This document shows positions 58,823-64,000 of a stretch of DNA of 64,000 nt, one piece after another. This DNA comes from Zonotrichia leucophrys gambelii (taxonomy: Eukaryota > Chordata > Aves > Passeriformes > Passerellidae). The notes below the pieces were generated by a model. It had not been told where the DNA came from and ran no database searches. It saw nothing but the letters and a program-made list of their open reading frames with translations. Location of the stretch: positions 1,447,501 to 1,511,500 of the forward strand of contig NC_088174.1 in NCBI RefSeq assembly GCF_028769735.1. The letters run 5' to 3'. Numbering within the stretch: position 1 is the stretch's first letter; every line of letters begins with the position of its first letter. Made by a program: the position numbers and the translations under genes.

Positions 58823-61800
58823 GTAAGTTTTTTGGTTGGGTTTTTTTTTTAGTTGTTTTGTTGGGTTTTTTTTTTTTTTCTTTTTTTGGTTGCTTTAGTT
58901 TCAATTTGTGACTAGAAACCCCTGTCTGTGTTGTCACTTCATTTTGTTGTGGTGCTTGGTTTGTGTGTTCAGCTGGGTTTGTCTGTGTGCCGTGCCTGCC
59001 TGCATGTGTGTCCGTGTGCTCCGTGTTGGAATGGTGATCTCTCCCTGTGTGTCCCAATTCCTCTGTGCATTTTCTCAGCTGGGTGTGACAGTGTGCTCAG
59101 TGTGTCTCTCCCAGTGAAACCTTGGGAGGGATATTTGGGTAAAACTCAAGGATTTGTCTCGGAGCTGCGGAGGCTCCAATGAGGAGAAGTTGGGAAGCTT
59201 GAGGAGAGCTCCCAAATGTTAATAATTGTGTAAGAATTGTCCTGTTTGAGGAGGGTGCTTGTGCAGGGGTTCCAGGGCTGGCAGAGGATAGTTCTGCCAG
59301 CTCCTGGCTTTGCCACGGATTTACTGTGTGGCCTTGGGCGCGTTCCTTTGTTCTTTGTTGCCTTGTGGCTTCTCTTTTCCATCTGGGATAGAGGAATATC
59401 ACACAGCACCGAGGTGTAGCCATGATCTTGTCCTGTGTGTGCCCTTTCTGGCTGTTCAGGAACATGTGTGTGCCCGTGTTGGCCCAGCTCTGCCCGTTGG
59501 AGCTCTTGTAGACAGCAGGAGCTGTGGTGATTGATGCTTCCCACTAAAAATAGATGCTCCTGGAGGAAGAGCTGCTGGAGGAACTGTGATTTATTGTCTT
59601 TATTTTATTAGTTGTGGTTGAATTTCTTTCCTGGGTGGAAATGAGTCTTAATCTGCGAGCACGACAGACGGCTGGGGTGGCTCTAACCAGCAAAGGGCCA
59701 TGTGGCATCTGCTCCTTATTCCTGCTTTTCCTGGGAATTACTCTGGCATTGTCAGAAACACCACCTTGATGGTGGGCAGGGAGCGCCCAGAGCTGTGCTG
59801 GGCAGCCTGAAAGCTTCACCACCCGAATGAAAGAGAATTTTGGGGGATGAAGGGAGTGCGTGCATGCCAGGATTTAAAGAATTAGGTCTGGATCTCCACG
59901 GGGATATAATTTCATAGGAGTGTGCTGCTTGGGCAGCTGCCCCTTGTGCTCTCACAGAGCTGGGGAAACTGAGGCACGGGGTGGTTGCAGAGTGGCGCAT
60001 TTTGGGATGGGGTTAGTGGGGCTGGGATCTGGAGCAGGATGCGGGGCTCGCCAGTGGGGGAGGCTGTTTGCCACCGTGTTTGGGGTCTGGTTTGTGCATT
60101 TTCCTGCAGCCCTTGCCGTGGGGCAGCGCCGGGGCCAGGCTGGTGCTGGGCACTGTGGCTGAGGCTGCGTTTGGGGGATTTGGGAGCCGGGAGCAGCCGA
60201 GTGTGGCCGTGCCCATGTGAAGGGCCATGTGGCTCAGCGCCTGCCCCTTCCTTTGCATCAGCTGAGACATATATAACACAACGTATGGGCTGCTGGCAGC
60301 CGGCGTGGGGCTATTTTCGGCTGCATCGCGCTGAGCCCGCCCTGCTCGCCGGGCTGGGCTCAGTCTCCGGGGATGAGCTGTTCCCAGGGCTGGATGAATC
60401 CCTGTTCTCCCGGGATGAGCTGTTCCCTGCCCCTTGCCCTGCTGCAGGACCGGTCCGGGATGGGCAGGGCCGGCACTGACCCCTGTGGCTGCTGGGGACA
60501 GCCGGCAGCGCGCCCTGGGTGCCAGGGAGGCAGAGCAGGCTCACCCCGCTTAAAGCAGCCCGGCTCTTTGTTTCCCCTTTTTGTCCCTGGATAAAGCCCC
60601 AATTGCTTGTCCCTGGCTAAAGCCCCGAGTGGATTTCTAGGCTGGTCACAGTGGTGACATGAGCCGTGTGTGCCCCGGTGTCCTCCTGTCCTTCTGGAGC
60701 GAGGCTGTCGCTGCCCGGCGCGCCCGGGGCTCTGCGCTGTGCCGGGGGCTCAGGCTGGAATGTCCTTCCCGCTGCTCCTGCTTGGGCAAGCAGCGAGCCC
60801 GGCTGTCCTGCTCCCTGCCAGGGCTCTGTCCCCAGCCCTGCTCCCCTCCTGTCCCGCCTGGAATGCTGAGGACAGTGTCTGGTTTTCAGGGATGCGCTGC
60901 CCTGTGCCGCAACCAGGCATCCCGCAAAATCCCTGGGTGCTGCTGGCTGGGTTTGTTCACCCCCAGGACTCGGGATGTTTGTCCCAAAGTTTCCAAAGGG
61001 TTAAGCTGCTGCTGGTGCCAGTTTTGGGGGTTCTGAGCCCCTGCACGGGAGCTCAGAGCTGTGAGAGTGGCTGCAGCTCACATCGGGAGATGCTGGAAGA
61101 GGAATCAGCCCAGCTCCGAGGGCTTGGAAAGCAGAAGGGACAGAATTGTGTAGGAACCGTTCCCTTGTCATCGGGCAAATGCAGTCTGGCCTCAGCTACA
61201 CGAACAGGACAAACCCCTAAGGACCCGTCTTCCACCCCAATAGGAGCGGGTTAATTTGCTGGGCATATCTGGGGAAAAGTTTTGTCAAATTAAATTGTTC
61301 AGTTTGACAAAAGCATCAGCTCTTGCTGGCATTACCAGAAAACAGGTTTTTTTCAAAGCATTTCTGTGGACCTCATTCCCCTGCTATTTCTGCTGCTCCA
61401 CTCCCCTGTATTGTGCTCAGTAAATCTGACAAGGTTCTCTCAGTACGTCGTGCACTGAAGTTTCTGTTCTGATACCAAATTTAGGGAAGGCTTGTTATCT
61501 ACAGTTCTTTCTTCCTGGCTTGATAAGGTGCTGATTAATTTAATGCAACTCTCTTTCCTTATCTAGTTGAGCTTCAGTCAGTTTTAGTATAATCTTGAGA
61601 AAGCGTGATCAATCTTTAATGTTTGTTTTTAAGGTTTATTCCAAAGTCTTTTAGGCACGCTGGATGTTTGCTCTTTTGTGAAGTTCTAGGAGAATTAAGT
61701 TAAAAAGTAGCAATTATAGAAGCAGTTTTGAATGCAGATGAAACATTTTAAAGTTGCTGTAGAACAAGAAAGAGCAGTTGGCTCTGATGAAATTTCAGGT

Positions 61801-64000
61801 GTTAAAATAGAATTGTCTTAACTCTGGTGCTGGCTGCGTAAGGCAGGGAATATCAACAGAGCCTTGTATGGGCATGAGGATGGTGCAGGGCTGAAGCAGA
61901 GGGCCTGTTCACTCTCTAGAGGTGTGTGTAAGGTGAGAAGGGGACGAGGGGACTGTCACCTGTCCCTGTGTGGGGAATTGTCCCCTGATTTTGCCCGAGC
62001 ACACAGGCAGGAGGAGCAGGCAGTGCATGAAACCAGGCTGTCATCGGTGCGAGGCTTCTGCCGAGATGTGGTGATCAGGGGCTGACATCTGCATAGATTT
62101 TCAGTCTCCTCTGGTCCAGGGGAGATGGATTTCTGTTCCAATGCCCAGCAGCAGATCGATCCAAGCTCCTGGATACTGAGAGTTTTGCAGAATTGTCAAA
62201 AAGTCTTTCCTAAGGAATTAGAAGTGCACCCAGGCATGGAGCAGAGGAGCTAAACCTCCCAAACCTGCAGGCTGGGAACAAATTTGCTTAAGACTAACGG
62301 GCTGCCTTAGAACTAGAAATGTTCAGCCAGGAGAAGCCTGGCTTCTTCAGTGCACACCCAGAGCCTGGGAAGTGTGTTCCCAGGCATTAACAGGAGGCAG
62401 ACTGTAGATTTATGGAATTCAGGGAGCACTGGTCCTGCTGCCCCCAGCACCCCTCTGCAGGGCTGGGTGCTGCTGAGCCATGTGCTGAGGCCAGCCCCGA
62501 TGTCCCTGTCAGCCCAGTGCCATTTGCAGATTGTCACCGTGGCCCCAGCTGCCACAAAGCCCATTTTCCCAGCTGATTTGAAGCTCAGTACGAGCCTGTG
62601 TCTGGTCCCCAGAGCCCAGGTTTGGCTGGAGGTTGTTGGCAGCGTGTGCTCCGTGCTTCTCCCTTTGCTGTCTCCCTCCCTGGCTTCCCTGTCCCCTGCT
62701 CCCTCCTGCACTGTGGTAGAGTTGTGTGCTTTGCCCCAGAAAGCAGTGCTGCTTTAATCTCTGATTTCCAGCAGCTGCCAGGCTGTCCCTGTCCCTCCTC
62801 CCCACACATGTCAGGGCACACACATGTGTACATACGTGTGCAGGCAGTGCTGCACCTCCCTGTGGGTCACTCTGGACATGGCCAGGGAAACCTATGCATT
62901 AAAACACATGTGCATATGTTTTCCTTCCCAGATATATTTTGGAAAATATGAGTCAGCAGCAGCAGCAGCAGCAGCAGGCAAGAACATATTACATAATCTC
63001 TGGGAGCCAAGAAAACCTCGCAGTGTATTAGGAGCGAGGCTTTCTGCAAGCAGCAGCTTTCACCATCATTTTGGGGCCACGCATTGGCCTGGGCCCCTCA
63101 GTCGGTGGCCTCATTTCCATCATATCCTCTTGTGTGCAGTGCAGGGAAGCAGTCCCGGCAGCCTTGGGTTTTGTTATATTTTTAAACCCCCCAGTACTGG
63201 TAGAATCTCAGGGCTGTGCTGTTGGTAACGACTTCTCTCTTGTTCCTTAACATGTTCTCCTGCACAGAGTCTGTGATTTTCCTTTTTGGTTCCCCCCACT
63301 CCCCACCTCCTGCTGTTTTCTCTCAAATCGCAGCACTGAGAGAAATGGCACATGAGTGCAGCTGGAAATAGCTGCTGCCCCCTCCGCCTCCCCTCTGCTC
63401 ACGGCCACCCACCTCCTCCACCTACTCCCAAATGGGAGAGTGAAGTCAAGAGCCACTTTTAGCCCCGGGCTGCTGCTCCTCGGCTCTCCCCCTCTCCTCG
63501 CCGTGCGTGCCCTGCCCACACAGCATTCAGAAGGGCTTCATCACCGTTTTAGGGCTCCTGCAGCTGGATGAGTGCTTGTCTGGTCCCATTGGGATCTGTG
63601 CTGGAGCATCAGGGATCACAGGGATGCGCAGTTTGCTCCGTGCTGGCCGGGCGGGGAGGGGGGAGCAGCAGGAATTATGGACACGCAGAGGAGCACAAAC
63701 AAAAATCCAAGGGAGTCAGACAGCAGGGATGCCAGGGGTTTGAATCCTGAGCACTCTTGTGAGCGTTGGCGGGGCAGGGATGGGAGCAGGAGGCACGGAG
63801 CCCTGCACGGCGGGCGGGTGCTCTCAGCTCTCCATGGTGCTGCAGCTCTGCTCCTCCATCTCCAATGCCAGCCTTAATTCCAGGCTGCTCATGGAATCCC
63901 TGTGTCCTGCAGGACGCCTGGAAAGCCTAGGAGGGGAATGGGCGTTAGCAGAGTGAAAGCAAAGGAAGGAAAGGCCTTGTTTGTTTTTAATTTGCCCGAT
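58823..64000. other. Unique sequence, no gene seen
   Basis: Contains poly-T runs (58839-58886), a GC-richer stretch at 60000-60900 with a TATATAA element near 60269, AT-rich DNA at 61250-61800, and a CAG microsatellite at 62949. ORFs up to 194 codons overlap in several frames without recognisable domains. Confidence 0.5.
62949..62976. repeat. (CAG)n trinucleotide repeat
   Basis: Eight CAG/AGC units without interruption, followed by G. The flanks do not look like an exon. Confidence 0.92.

Noticed and set aside
1..64000. tRNA, rRNA, snRNA or known microRNA genes
   Set aside because: Scanned by eye for conserved tRNA boxes and for familiar microRNA seeds; none was convincing. A covariance-model search (Infernal with Rfam) would be decisive.

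Overview
The window looks like nuclear DNA from a bird, most probably a songbird. The evidence is the interspersed-repeat set. There are several short CR1 LINE 3' fragments, including the diagnostic bird CR1 tail made of ATTCTATG-type units. There are also at least seven solo LTRs of endogenous retroviruses, three of them with perfect or near-perfect 6-bp target-site duplications, and many G-rich minisatellites and TATAA-type microsatellites. I see no Alu, L1 or B1, no operons, no bacterial-type genes, no tRNA or rRNA, and no CRISPR array. Almost all long ORFs are by-products of minisatellites, LTRs or GC-rich DNA and are not reported as genes.

Layout. Positions 1-15,700 are unique, intron-like or intergenic DNA with two copies of one LTR family (628-1003 and 5129-5614), one copy of a second family (4164-4623), minisatellites at 3139, 8537, 9825 and 11412, and CR1 pieces. 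Positions 15,078-15,736 hold an ERVL-like LTR. Positions 20,331-21,198 are a palindromic 18-20-bp minisatellite. Positions 26,197-32,090 hold three more LTRs and a 167-bp inverted repeat whose arms lie 1.4 kb apart (29,090-29,256 and 30,677-30,842). Two large minisatellites follow (32,321-32,936 and 34,467-35,573). A broad CpG-rich domain lies at about 40,735-43,255, and a 31-bp minisatellite at 49,440-49,890.

The most gene-like place is 53,400-55,200. A perfect palindromic POU/octamer (MORE-type) site at 53,424 is followed by a compact CpG island with a TATA-like box at 54,167. About 500 bp downstream is a short ORF in good Kozak context (54,697-54,792) that encodes a 31-residue, almost entirely hydrophobic, single-pass transmembrane microprotein. 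A splice-acceptor-like sequence ends at 54,600 and a donor-like GTGAGC starts at 55,171. My interpretation is a promoter and 5' exon of a plus-strand transcript, with the rest of the gene probably spliced in from downstream. A weak candidate downstream exon is at 58,761-58,822.

Limits: without alignments, transcripts or a repeat library, exon calls are tentative, repeat families are assigned from structure and memory, and conserved noncoding sequence can only be suggested.
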